A stretch of DNA of 64,000 bases from Undibacterium sp. CCC3.4 (GCF_034347425.1 NZ_CP133779.1:2604001-2668000), one strand, 5' to 3'. Positions 10,448-19,155 are shown, counted from the first letter of the stretch. Translations and numbers: made by a program. The notes: a model not told the origin generated them from the letters alone.

Positions 10448-11464
10448 ATGACGATTCGCGTCGCAATCAACGGCTATGGCCGTATCGGCCGTAACATCCT
10501 TCGCGCCCATTACGAAGGCGGCAAATTTAAAAACGACATTCAAATCGTCGCTATCAATGATCTCGGCAATGCCGAATCGAATGCCCATCTGACTCGTTAC
10601 GATACGGCCCACGGCAAGTTCCCTGGCACGGTCACGGTTGAAGGCGACAGCATGATCGTCAATGGCGATGTCATCAAAGTCTTCGCTGAACGTAATCCTG
10701 CCAATATTCCTTGGGGTCAGCTCAATGTTGACGTCGTCTTGGAATGCACCGGCTTCTTCACCACCAAAGAAAAAGCCTCGGCTCATCTGGCCGGCGGCGC
10801 GAAAAAAGTCATCATCTCCGCACCTGGCGGTAAAGATGTCGATGCCACGATTGTGTACGGCGTCAATCACGCTGTATTGAAAGCGACTGACACCGTCATC
10901 TCCAACGCTTCTTGCACCACCAACTGCTTGGCACCACTGGCCAAGCCGCTCAACGACGCCATCGGTATCGTCAGCGGTTTGATGACCACGATTCACGCCT
11001 ACACCAATGATCAAGTGCTCACTGATGTGATGCATGAAGATTTGCGCCGTGCGCGTTCCGCCACGATGAGCATGATCCCAACTAAAACCGGTGCAGCCGC
11101 AGCGGTCGGTTTGGTTTTGCCTGAATTGAATGGCAAGCTCGATGGTTACGCCATGCGCGTACCGACCATCAATGTTTCCGTGGTCGATCTGACTTTCATC
11201 GCCGCCCGCGACACCAGCGTCGAAGAAATCAACAGCATCCTGAAAGCCGCTTCCGAAGGCGCGCTCAAAGGCATTCTCGATTACAACACGGCACCCCTGG
11301 TATCGGTTGATTTCAACCACAACCCGGCTTCCAGTACTTACGATGAAACCTTGACTAAGGTTAATGGCGGTCGTTTGGTAAAAGTATCGAGCTGGTACGA
11401 TAACGAATGGGGTTTCTCGAACCGCATGCTCGATACCACGATGGCCTTGATGAGCGCAAAATAA
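10448..11464 (+). CDS. gap: Type I glyceraldehyde-3-phosphate dehydrogenase
   Basis: NAD(P)-dependent glycolytic / gluconeogenic enzyme, 338 residues. The Rossmann motif is [10 protein letters not shown] near the N-terminus. The catalytic cysteine sits in [11 protein letters not shown], and the C-terminal signature [14 protein letters not shown] is present. RBS GGAGATAA precedes the ATG by 6 nt. It follows the GNAT gene by 62 bp and is closed by two hairpins, the second a clear terminator. It marks the end of the native-looking segment before the AT-rich island. Confidence 0.98.
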   Translation: MTIRVAINGYGRIGRNILRAHYEGGKFKNDIQIVAINDLGNAESNAHLTRYDTAHGKFPGTVTVEGDSMIVNGDVIKVFAERNPANIPWGQLNVDVVLECTGFFTTKEKASAHLAGGAKKVIISAPGGKDVDATIVYGVNHAVLKATDTVISNASCTTNCLAPLAKPLNDAIGIVSGLMTTIHAYTNDQVLTDVMHEDLRRARSATMSMIPTKTGAAAAVGLVLPELNGKLDGYAMRVPTINVSVVDLTFIAARDTSVEEINSILKAASEGALKGILDYNTAPLVSVDFNHNPASSTYDETLTKVNGGRLVKVSSWYDNEWGFSNRMLDTTMALMSAK

Positions 11465-11470
11465 GATGCA

Positions 11471-11543
11471 AAGCCGCGCTGGCGCGGCTTGATCTGGCAA
11501 CAAAAAAAGCTGAGTACCGGTGCGCCGGGCTCGGCTTTTTTTT
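11471..11543 (+). terminator. Double hairpin terminator after gap
   Basis: First hairpin: AAGCCGCG / CGCGGCTT at 11471-11490. Second hairpin: 11502-11543, in which an A-rich arm, GC-rich imperfect stem (agc-gag-ccgg pairing with ccgg-ctc-gct) and a run of eight T form a classical terminator. The A/T flanks could make it work in both directions. Confidence 0.85.
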
Positions 11544-11672
11544 GTTGCTAGAGTGGGTGAAGTTTCAGAAAATTCCTACGTCGGTTTCGCTTGAAAATTT
11601 GCTTGGCTTGATTATCATTTGAATTGGAATTTTCAGTAAAAAGTGTGTATTTGTCTAATTGCTGCCAAGAAA

Positions 11673-11698
11673 GCGGTAACGATCACTGATCGTTCCGC
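11673..11698. promoter_or_regulatory. Palindromic operator-like site upstream of the AT-rich operon
   Basis: Perfect inverted repeat AACGATCA-C-TGATCGTT, extended outwards by GCGG and CCGC with one unpaired base. A related half-site (ATCGTTCTGATCG) follows at 11699-11711. It lies about 50 bp before the ATG of the ProC-like gene. It could be a repressor or activator site or an RNA hairpin; there is no T-tract. No regulator gene sits next to it. Confidence 0.5.
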
Positions 11699-11747
11699 AT
11701 CGTTCTGATCGCTGAAGTAAGCTAAATTCAATAATGAGCTCACTAAA

Positions 11748-12557
11748 ATGACAAAGATCGTAGTAGTCGGTGCCGGTCACATGGGAACAGCAGTTGTTTC
11801 GGGACTTCTGAATGACATTAAATTTGATTTACAAGTCGTTGACCCTAGCGAATCTCGGCGTATTTTTTTAAAAAGCCGATATGGAATTGATGCACTGCCA
11901 TCAATCAAGAACGTAAATGATGATGATATTTTGATATTATCAATACCTCCACAAAAGTTTTCTCAGTTTGCAAAAGACATTAAGCTGAACTTGGGACGGA
12001 CAACTCCTGTGATATCGATGATGGCCGGCATAAAAATCGATACGCTCGGCCACTTACTTGGGGTGAGTCAAATTATTCGCGCCATACCGAATACGCTACC
12101 AGAAATTGCTCTCGGAATGACCGTATTTTGTGCATCACCAAACATCTATAAAGAAAATCTAGCGTTGACTGGAGTCATTCTAGGGTCTTTTGGTAAAGCA
12201 ATATATGTTACAGACGAGTCGCTCATAGATTCTGCGACCGCACTGTGTGGTGGCGGGCCTGCATTCATTGCTTATTTTGCGAGCGCTATGCAGAGTTTTG
12301 CCATTCAGTCTGGTTTCAGTAATACAGAATCAGTATTAATGATTGCCCAAATATTAAGGGGAACTGCCGATCTTTTGGAATTGACGCGAAAATCTCCAAC
12401 ACAGATATGTAACGAGGTAATGACTCCTGAAGGAACGACCGAAAGAGGAATAGCTTACTTTAGGGAAAACAATGTAGAACACATCATTACGTCTGCACTT
12501 CGAAAGTCGTCAGCCAGATCCAAAGAGCTTGGCGAATTTAAATATATGCAAATGTAA
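11748..12557 (+). CDS. Pyrroline-5-carboxylate reductase-like protein (ProC family, divergent)
   Basis: A 269-residue NAD(P)-dependent reductase of the ProC family, whose standard reaction is reduction of 1-pyrroline-5-carboxylate to proline. The dinucleotide-binding motif is GAGHMG (residues 8-13), and the family landmarks RAIPNTLPEIALGMT, GGGPAF and MTPEGTTERG are present. Compared with the usual SGSGPAY and SPGGTT signatures, the last two are altered. The gene is AT-rich with many A/T third positions, unlike the genes on either side. It heads a four-gene cassette with a methyltransferase, transporter and amine oxidase. It may act on a related cyclic imine rather than in housekeeping proline synthesis; that is inference. 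Confidence 0.8.
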   Translation: MTKIVVVGAGHMGTAVVSGLLNDIKFDLQVVDPSESRRIFLKSRYGIDALPSIKNVNDDDILILSIPPQKFSQFAKDIKLNLGRTTPVISMMAGIKIDTLGHLLGVSQIIRAIPNTLPEIALGMTVFCASPNIYKENLALTGVILGSFGKAIYVTDESLIDSATALCGGGPAFIAYFASAMQSFAIQSGFSNTESVLMIAQILRGTADLLELTRKSPTQICNEVMTPEGTTERGIAYFRENNVEHIITSALRKSSARSKELGEFKYMQM

Positions 12558-12567
12558 GGAGGCGTAT

Positions 12568-13452
12568 ATGTTGGGTTTAAATGATAAAAGCTGGTTGATT
12601 GAGAAATTTTATGAAATACACCACGCTTCGTTCTCGAGTTGTCCATATGAAGGGAGTGAAAAATTATTTACTTATGATACATATTTTGGAATGGGACATA
12701 GTCTCAAACTGATCGATGATCCAAGTGTTTTTAAAGTAAGTCCAGCCGGTTTGGCATTGGGTAGCTATACACAAAAAATGTTCTCTAATAATGTACTGAA
12801 CGGACATTTCCTTGACCTCGGTACTGGTAGCGGCGTAATTGCGCTGCTGTTAAGAGGAATGGGGGCTGATCACATTATCGGAACAGATATTTCTCCAGCT
12901 GCGGTTAGTCTTTCTGTAAAAAATGAAACCTTAAACTTTGGCAATAATAAAATCGCGTTCGTCGTCAGCGATCTTTTTTCTGGCTTACCAAATGAAAATC
13001 AGAAATTCGATTTTATTACTTTCAATCCTCCGGGATGGAGAACTCCATCGGAAAAGCTGTTGGAATATTTAATGTCCACGACCGAAGTTAATGAAATTCC
13101 TCTTTCAGCAATGTTTTATGGTGATACTTTATTGCTTCGATTTTTACAAGAATTACCTACTTACTTAAATAAGGGCGGCCGTGCCATTATTGGCTTGAAT
13201 TCATTAGTAGGTATTCAGGATATTTTAAGTCGATATAAGAACGAAAAATACCAAGATCGCCGTCTTAAATTTCGTTTTTTAGAACGACATACATTTCCGT
13301 TATTGTTATATTCAGAGAGTTGGAAACGAATTTCCTCTCGATTAATGGAAGAATTTTCTTCTTGGAGAGATAAAAATCAAGCTGCCTATAGCGTGGATAG
13401 CAAAGGTAATCTGTATTGGTCGTACGAACTTGTAGAATGTGTTTTATGGTGA
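12568..13452 (+). CDS. Class I SAM-dependent methyltransferase (PrmC/HemK-like fold)
   Basis: A 294-residue methyltransferase. SAM-binding motif I is LDLGTGSGVIALLL (from about residue 82), the acidic loop is GTDISPAA, and motif IV is FNPPGW (152-157). The NPP tetrad suggests transfer to a nitrogen atom. The start is fixed by a strong Shine-Dalgarno AAGGAGG at 12556-12562, six nt before the ATG; an upstream in-frame ATG would overlap the ProC-like gene. AT-rich like its neighbours. The next gene's ATG overlaps its TGA. The N- and C-terminal parts do not match PrmC closely, so a small-molecule substrate is as likely as a protein; unknown. Confidence 0.8.
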   Translation: MLGLNDKSWLIEKFYEIHHASFSSCPYEGSEKLFTYDTYFGMGHSLKLIDDPSVFKVSPAGLALGSYTQKMFSNNVLNGHFLDLGTGSGVIALLLRGMGADHIIGTDISPAAVSLSVKNETLNFGNNKIAFVVSDLFSGLPNENQKFDFITFNPPGWRTPSEKLLEYLMSTTEVNEIPLSAMFYGDTLLLRFLQELPTYLNKGGRAIIGLNSLVGIQDILSRYKNEKYQDRRLKFRFLERHTFPLLLYSESWKRISSRLMEEFSSWRDKNQAAYSVDSKGNLYWSYELVECVLW

Positions 13453-14357
13453 ATCGTATAAATTCTACACGCGTAATTATTGCTGCTGTGGTCGCAGGTG
13501 TGACCGCCAATCTGATTCTCGGTGCTTCATCCTTATTTTGGCGTGCGCTATCTGACATCCCGACTGAAGTATTACTATGTTATCGCATTCTTGCTTCATT
13601 CTTCACGCTAGCGGTGCTGGTGCTGATGATTGGTCAATGCAGGAATTTTATATCAGCTTTGACGTTTGAAAGGACTTTATATCATCTCGGCGCAGCCCTA
13701 CTTATTGCCATCAACTGGGGAACATTTGTCTGGTCTTCAATAAACGGTCATGTTTTGGAAACTGGGATAGGCTACCTGATCGCACCTTTTGTTGCTATTG
13801 GTATAGGCGCATTGGTTTTAAAAGAGTATTTAAGTAAAATTTGCAGATTAGCAATGGCGGTCATTTTTTTCGGTGTAGTACTTCTGTTGTTCAATAGTGC
13901 TGAACTCAAACCACTAATTTACTTTTCAATTGGCATCAGTTGGGGATGCTATGCATATGTCAAAAAAATCAGCAAACTCGATGCTTTGTTTGGTTTGGTT
14001 TTGGAAACTGCTTTTCTTTCTGTAGCGATTTGTTTTTTTATTTCGACATCAGATTTTTCACTTGCATTCGAGCCAACGTTACCGATTGAAAGTCGGCTGT
14101 TAGTGCTTGGATGTGGTTTAATATCCATGCTTCCCTTATGGCTATTTTCCTTTTCCGCGAAAAATCTCTCTTTATCTGTGATGGGTTTTTTTCAGTTTAT
14201 CCTTCCAATTACCCAAATTTCCATCGCCCTTTTTTTCTATCGGCAAGTCCTGTCCGTCAATACAGCCATTTGTTTTTCATTAATTTTGGCGGCTTTATTA
14301 TTCATTGTGTACGAGTCTTTTCTTAGAACTGAGAAACTCAATAAAATTGATTCGTGA
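13446..14357 (+). CDS. RarD/EamA-type inner-membrane transporter
   Basis: A 303-residue polytopic membrane protein with about ten hydrophobic helices in two halves, as in the drug/metabolite transporter superfamily. The N-terminal half resembles RarD: GVTANLILGASSLFWRAL, then LCYRILASF and the NWGTFVWSSINGHVLETG segment typical of RarD. Other in-frame ATGs lie at 13437 and 13416; the ATG at 13446 overlaps the preceding stop (ATGGTGA), which indicates translational coupling. As the only transporter in the AT-rich cassette it probably exports, or less likely imports, the cassette's product. Confidence 0.8.
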   Translation: MVNRINSTRVIIAAVVAGVTANLILGASSLFWRALSDIPTEVLLCYRILASFFTLAVLVLMIGQCRNFISALTFERTLYHLGAALLIAINWGTFVWSSINGHVLETGIGYLIAPFVAIGIGALVLKEYLSKICRLAMAVIFFGVVLLLFNSAELKPLIYFSIGISWGCYAYVKKISKLDALFGLVLETAFLSVAICFFISTSDFSLAFEPTLPIESRLLVLGCGLISMLPLWLFSFSAKNLSLSVMGFFQFILPITQISIALFFYRQVLSVNTAICFSLILAALLFIVYESFLRTEKLNKIDS

Positions 14358-14369
14358 AGGAAAATCGAC

Positions 14370-15533
14370 ATGAAAAATTACGATGTTATCGTTGTCGGCT
14401 TGGGTATTATGGGAACGTCGACACTGTTTCATCTTGCACGTTCTGGGGCGAATGTGTTGGGGATTGAACAATTTGGACCTACACATCAATTTGGATCATC
14501 GCAAGGAGAAACAAGAATTTTTCGCCGAGCATATTGGGAGGGTAGAGAATATCTCCCTTTGTTAAACAGATCGCATGATCTGTGGACCGAGTTACAAGCT
14601 TTGAGTGATGAGAGCTTGTTGATTCCGACAGGAGCCGTATTTATAGGACCCAAATCAACAGGTGTTGTAAAAGGAAGTAGAAAAACCGCGCAAGAAGGTC
14701 AGATTACTTATGAAGTACTTAGTGCAAAAAAAATTAGAGCGCGATTTCCAGGGTTTTCTATTAATGAAAAAATGGAAGCAATATATGAGCCGGGGGCATA
14801 CGTCATTTTGGCAAACAAAGTGCAAACACACATGATGAATCATGCGATAGAAAAAGGCGCTTCTGCGAATTTTGGCCGGAGTGTTCGAGAAATTTCTCGA
14901 TATACTCAATCCATGCTCTTGGTTAAAACCGATAATGGCGATCAATTTTTGACTCGGGCTATAGTTCTGACAACTGGGCCTTGGACTACGAATAATTTTT
15001 TGCCTGAGTTGAATAGTTTCCGGTTCTCACATAGCGTTCCTGTCTATTGGTTTGATGTACGAGTAGGACACGAAGAAGAATTTTCCAAGGATAAATTTCC
15101 TGCTTTTTTGTATAATCATGCAGACGGAGCGTTACTGTATGGGATTCCTGCCGGAATAAGTTCGGAGCGAGGTATTAAAATTGGCTTTCACAACAGACAG
15201 CATTTGCTTTGCGAACCAGGAAATAGAAAAAAAAGTATTTTGGAATGTTATTCGACAGAGATGTCATCTTATGTTGAAGAAATTTTTCCCGGACTTAATC
15301 CTCTTCCAATCAGTTCACGTTCATGTTTTTATACAATGAGCAAAGATCAAAGTTTTTTAATTGGCACGTCTCGAGAACATTCAAATGTCTTTTATGCGTC
15401 GGCTTGTTCTGGACATGGATTTAAATTTGGGTCGGCAATCGGAGAAGTGCTTGCTTTGTTAGCGCAAGGAAAATCCCCCCCAATTGATATATCAAATTTT
15501 AATCTTTCACGCTTCAAATTAGTCGGAAGTTGA
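14370..15533 (+). CDS. FAD-dependent amine oxidase, monomeric sarcosine oxidase / N-methyltryptophan oxidase family
   Basis: A 387-residue flavoenzyme of the MSOX/SolA family, which oxidises secondary or cyclic amines (sarcosine, N-methyl amino acids, pipecolate, proline). The FAD fold GLGIMG is at residues 10-15. The family segment SSQGETRIFRRAYWEG is at 43-58. Cys319 in SRSCFYTM matches the covalent FAD-binding cysteine of MSOX. The C-terminal SACSGHGFKFGSAIGE matches the usual GxSGHGFK(F) motif. All landmarks are intact, so the enzyme is probably active. It is the last gene of the AT-rich cassette, 12 bp after the transporter. Its presence with an imine reductase and a methyltransferase suggests amine/imine chemistry on one small molecule. 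Confidence 0.85.
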   Translation: MKNYDVIVVGLGIMGTSTLFHLARSGANVLGIEQFGPTHQFGSSQGETRIFRRAYWEGREYLPLLNRSHDLWTELQALSDESLLIPTGAVFIGPKSTGVVKGSRKTAQEGQITYEVLSAKKIRARFPGFSINEKMEAIYEPGAYVILANKVQTHMMNHAIEKGASANFGRSVREISRYTQSMLLVKTDNGDQFLTRAIVLTTGPWTTNNFLPELNSFRFSHSVPVYWFDVRVGHEEEFSKDKFPAFLYNHADGALLYGIPAGISSERGIKIGFHNRQHLLCEPGNRKKSILECYSTEMSSYVEEIFPGLNPLPISSRSCFYTMSKDQSFLIGTSREHSNVFYASACSGHGFKFGSAIGEVLALLAQGKSPPIDISNFNLSRFKLVGS

Positions 15534-15671
15534 ATTGTATTTTTGATACTCCAATGCCGTATCTTTTGATTGTCACTCTCTTTGGAATCGGTAGGATCGG
15601 CTTAAACCGTCTCATCGCCGGCCTTTAAATCCAAGCAAGACAGCCGACTTCCGCAGGTATTGTGGCGTCCC

Positions 15672-15713
15672 CAAAAAAACAAGGCGCGCACTTGACCTAT
15701 GCTCAGCGCGCCT
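15672..15713 (-). terminator. Terminator after the thioesterase gene
   Basis: On the minus strand an 8-bp stem AGGCGCGC / GCGCGCCT with a 16-nt loop is followed by TTG and a run of seven T. It directly follows the thioesterase stop codon. Confidence 0.75.
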
Positions 15714-15719
15714 CTGCCA

Positions 15720-16223
15720 TCAAGCCTGCACCGGCTGGAGCTTACTGAACACCTGCTCGACCATGGCCTTATTCTGTTTTTCAACCGCGATGCGTGCTTC
15801 CTTGCGTGCCAAGGCGCATTCGTAGCGTAGTTTTTCGATTTCCGTACTCGGGGAAAAACTGGGAATTTTGGTCGGCTTGTTCCCCTCGGTCACCGCTACC
15901 ATCGTAAAGAAACAACTGTTGGTATGGCGTTTGACATCGGTGAAAATATTTTCAGCCACCACCTTGACCCCGACTTCCATCGAACTTTTCCCCACGTAAT
16001 TAATGGTTGAAAAAAAGGTGACCAATTCGCCGACATAAATCGGTTGACCAAACCGTACCTGATCGACCGATAAAGTCACGACATTCGTTTTGGCATAGCG
16101 AACGGCACAGGTATAAGCAACTTGATCGAGGATGAAAAGCAGATCACCGCCATGAATATTGCCAGCAATATTCATCATCGTCGGTGTCATGAGAACGGAC
16201 ATGGTAAGTTCACGATTCGACAT
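15720..16223 (-). CDS. Acyl-CoA thioesterase, hotdog fold (YciA/BACH-like)
   Basis: A 167-residue single-hotdog thioesterase that hydrolyses acyl-CoA. Typical elements: TPTMMNIAGNIHGGDLLFILDQ, where the Asn/His-Gly-Gly-Asp helix carries the catalytic acid, and VDQVRFGQPIYVGELV. The C-terminal ~45 residues are a charged helix beyond the core domain. It lies 86 bp downstream of the DUF3141 gene on the same strand; the spacer contains a repeat-like sequence (16238-16281). Association with a PHA-synthase-like protein suggests a role in acyl or hydroxyacyl-CoA turnover, by inference. Confidence 0.88.
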   Translation of the reverse strand: MSNRELTMSVLMTPTMMNIAGNIHGGDLLFILDQVAYTCAVRYAKTNVVTLSVDQVRFGQPIYVGELVTFFSTINYVGKSSMEVGVKVVAENIFTDVKRHTNSCFFTMVAVTEGNKPTKIPSFSPSTEIEKLRYECALARKEARIAVEKQNKAMVEQVFSKLQPVQA

Positions 16224-16309
16224 AATATGTACTCCCGTTATGAGAAAAAATCTGACCAGGGTTTGAAACCCCTTCCAGAGTCTTTTCCATCGTCGCTTGC
16301 GACGATCGA

Positions 16310-18577
16310 TTAAGTTGTTTGCACTTTTTTCTGGCGGCCTTTGCCAACAACGGTCTTGCGCGGCTTAGCAGTTTTCTGCGCAATCGGCGCGGCCGCTGGT
16401 TCCGGCTGATCCAAGCCCAGTGCTTGCGCAATACTTTGCAAGCGCTGCTGTTTGCCTGCATTAATCGGCCCGCTCAGAGCCAACAGATCGGTCGCCAATT
16501 CCAGTGCATGCTGACGTTGCGCGCGCAATGGTAGTAGGGCAGGTAAGCTGGCGAGCGCACGCGCTTCATCCATCCGCACCAAAAACGTTTGGCGTCTGAT
16601 GGCCTCTTTCATTTGCTGCAAGCTGACGGTTTGATCGCGCCCGGTTGCACGCATCAGGCGGCGAATGCCGCTGAAGGGGCGCTCATCCACCACGCCATTG
16701 CCGATCGCAACATAAATCAAGAGGCGTAAAAATCCTTCTTCAGGGCTGCCGTGATCAAACCAGACTTCATGTTCGGCGCGCTTTTGTGCCGAAAATTCTT
16801 GCTCTGCTTGGCTCCGTGGGCGTGCGCTCGTCGTGCGCTTCGGGTCGGGCTGGAATCCGGTCATCGCAGCCAGCAACGGTGATTCATAGGTCAGCTTGAA
16901 CAGGCGTTCGTAGTGGGCATCGCGCATATCGCGATAGCTGTCCCAATTGCTGCGTATGGTGGCGGCGATTTTTTTCTCTGCCAGTAGCCAAGGATTATCC
17001 TCAGCTAAGTCGGCTGACATAGAACGGGCCATCTCGGCCAAGGGGCGCAGCGCTTTGAGCGCCGGGTTGGAATCAGACAGCAAGGCCCGCTCGTAGCGTG
17101 CCGAGCTTAAATTGCGTAAGCAAGTGGCACTCATTTCGCTGGAAAACATTGTTACGACAGGTGACACAAACATGTCGTAGCACGATTGATTTATCTGTGA
17201 CACATGCCGTACCAGTTCGAATGCGCGCTCACCCTCGCGGTCTGCTTCACCTAGCGCCAGAATATCGCTGATGTCACGTGGTTCAAAGCGAATCACATAG
17301 CGATCTTCAGCGAAATCCAAACCTGCCATGTCGGGTGTGGTGTCGAGGATGATGGCTTCATACAGACCGGGCGGGAGCATGTCGATCAAATCGAGGGCAT
17401 TGACGAGTTCAGTGTGCTCGCGATTGGCCACGCCGGCTGACACAAAAATACCTAAGTGTCCGATTTGTTCATGTAAAAAATAAACGATAGTTTGCTCGTG
17501 ATCGCGGATGTCCTCGACGCTGTCGTATAAATCCGCAATCCAGAACAGTGCTTGCTGCGGTGGCGTAATATTGTCACCCCAGGAAGCGAACACCACGATC
17601 GGCGAGCGAATCTTGCGCAGGTCGACACGCGTTTCTCCCTCATCCATGATGATCTCGCCGGCACTCAACTTATTACCGACAAATAAGTTTTGTGATATCC
17701 ACGCCATTTCTTCTTTATTCAACAGGAAATGCCCACCCCACCAACGCTCGAAATCGAGGTAGCGCGTGCGCTCGGTATCGATATTGGCATACAAATTGTA
17801 GAGCTTGCTGAAATGGGTATTACCAGGATCGAGTTTCTCAAAATTATCGACCAGATGTGCGCCGTCAAACTTGCCATTGCCGAGATCGCCTGCCAACGAA
17901 GCCATCCAGGTGCCGCCCATCAGTCCTCCCGTATAGCGCAGGGGATTCTTGTTTTCCACCCCAGCCCAATATGACAGCGGCGAGCCGGCCAATAAGACCG
18001 GGCCGACCGATTCCGGTGCCAATGCTGCCAGGATCATTAAGGCCCAGCCGCCCTGACAATTGCCGATCACAAATGGCTTGCCCACGGCATCGGGATGCAG
18101 CTCATTGACTTTAGCGAGAAATATGCGCTCGGCGTGCGTCACGCACTCTATCGTTTGTCCCGCCACTGGCTGCGGAAAAAACATCACGAAATAACATGGG
18201 TGGCCGGCTTTGAGGGCAATGCCGATTTCACTGTCCATTTTCGAGCCGCCTATGCCTGGGCCGTGTCCGGCGCGCGGATCGATCACTACGAAAGGACGCT
18301 TTTTCGGGTCGGTAGCGACGTAATCAGGCGGCGGTACAATCGCTGCCAAGGCATAATTGGCCGGACGTTCGAAGCGGCGTGCATCGAGTATGAGTTTATA
18401 GTCGAATACCAAAACTGGCGGCTTACCAGACTGTTCATGTTCCAGATAATTGTTGCCGCGCTCGCGCAGCACATCCCAAAACATCAGCGAACGTCGGCAA
18501 GCATCGGTCCAGTACGCTAAGGTATCGGTGGGGAGGGGTATGGCAGGAAAAGCGCTGAGCTCGTCTGATGGTGGCAT
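16310..18577 (-). CDS. DUF3141 family protein, PHA-synthase-like alpha/beta hydrolase
   Basis: A 755-residue protein. The first ~400 residues form an alpha/beta-hydrolase domain resembling PhaC-type polyhydroxyalkanoate synthases. The lipase-like box GNCQGG puts a Cys nucleophile at residue 174. The Asp in ASWGDNITPP (about 335) and the His in EQIGHLG (about 374) complete a Cys-Asp-His triad. The C-terminal half is mostly helical, and its Lys-rich tail ends VGKGRQKKVQTT. The start at MPPSDELSA is supported by GAGGAAAT 5-12 nt upstream; the longer reading adds 42 unconserved residues. Known as a domain of unknown function in PHA-related proteobacterial proteins. Whether it polymerises, transfers or hydrolyses is unknown. 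Confidence 0.85.
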   Translation of the reverse strand: MPPSDELSAFPAIPLPTDTLAYWTDACRRSLMFWDVLRERGNNYLEHEQSGKPPVLVFDYKLILDARRFERPANYALAAIVPPPDYVATDPKKRPFVVIDPRAGHGPGIGGSKMDSEIGIALKAGHPCYFVMFFPQPVAGQTIECVTHAERIFLAKVNELHPDAVGKPFVIGNCQGGWALMILAALAPESVGPVLLAGSPLSYWAGVENKNPLRYTGGLMGGTWMASLAGDLGNGKFDGAHLVDNFEKLDPGNTHFSKLYNLYANIDTERTRYLDFERWWGGHFLLNKEEMAWISQNLFVGNKLSAGEIIMDEGETRVDLRKIRSPIVVFASWGDNITPPQQALFWIADLYDSVEDIRDHEQTIVYFLHEQIGHLGIFVSAGVANREHTELVNALDLIDMLPPGLYEAIILDTTPDMAGLDFAEDRYVIRFEPRDISDILALGEADREGERAFELVRHVSQINQSCYDMFVSPVVTMFSSEMSATCLRNLSSARYERALLSDSNPALKALRPLAEMARSMSADLAEDNPWLLAEKKIAATIRSNWDSYRDMRDAHYERLFKLTYESPLLAAMTGFQPDPKRTTSARPRSQAEQEFSAQKRAEHEVWFDHGSPEEGFLRLLIYVAIGNGVVDERPFSGIRRLMRATGRDQTVSLQQMKEAIRRQTFLVRMDEARALASLPALLPLRAQRQHALELATDLLALSGPINAGKQQRLQSIAQALGLDQPEPAAAPIAQKTAKPRKTVVGKGRQKKVQTT

Positions 18578-18898
18578 ACTACATTTCCTCAAAAAAATGT
18601 ATGACGCATAGAAAAATGGCGAGAGCTGATTTCCATTCAGTATGCAAGACTGAGCAGTGTTTCCATGTTCCATTTGTTTACACTCAGCATCAGTGATAGG
18701 CATTCCATCACCGGACTGGAATGTATTCTCAATATAGGGTATTTTTTTTTAAAGGCAAGCGCGTCTTAAGCGATTTTAAGAGCGCGAAAATTTGCTGTGA
18801 ATGGGTGGGGAGTGGGCGTATGCAGCGAAGATTTTATCGGTGTTGCTGCAATATTTTCCGTCAATAAATATGTGTGTGGTGTTCGTCGCTGCCTTCAG
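18578..18898. other. Non-coding stretch upstream of the DUF3141 gene
   Basis: AT-rich sequence with a run of eight T near 18741. No ORF with coding character and no clear promoter was recognised. It must hold the DUF3141 promoter on the minus strand. Confidence 0.4.
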
Positions 18899-19155
18899 AG
18901 GCTGTCGCAAAAGCCTGATGGACGTTTTTTACACCTGAAACACCGCATACCTCGTCATTCCTGCATGCCACAGCCTCGTCATTCCCGCATGCTTTTGGCG
19001 GGAACCCAGCGTCGTTTTTTACACTGAAAATGCCACAATTTCTGGCATTTTCAGTTAACCACGAACGCCGCTTGGTTCCTACCAAAAGCGCGCAGGAATG
19101 ACGTGGCCACCAGTCAGGGTAATGATACCGACTCACTACCCTTTTGCGACAGCCT
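18899..19155. repeat. Hairpin repeat element, copy A (MITE-like), with possible 6-bp target duplication
   Basis: A 257-bp element bounded by the inverted repeats AGGCTGTCGCAAAA and TTTTGCGACAGCCT. CTTCAG stands immediately outside both ends, a possible target-site duplication. Inside it carries sequences of the type CATTCCCGCATGCTTTTGGCGGGAA and their inverse, and a central hairpin GAAAATGCC / GGCATTTTC, so the element can fold into one long stem. A second copy lies inverted at about 55.7-55.9 kb. It encodes no protein. Confidence 0.75.

Noticed and set aside
10382..11503. Antisense ORF of 373 codons opposite gap
   Set aside because: Same cause; gap has all its motifs and a terminator.
18797..19136. 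Short ORFs with peptides such as MPQPRHSRMLLAGTQ
   Set aside because: They lie inside the hairpin repeat element and its copy at 55.8 kb gives similar peptides in both directions; a by-product of the repeat.
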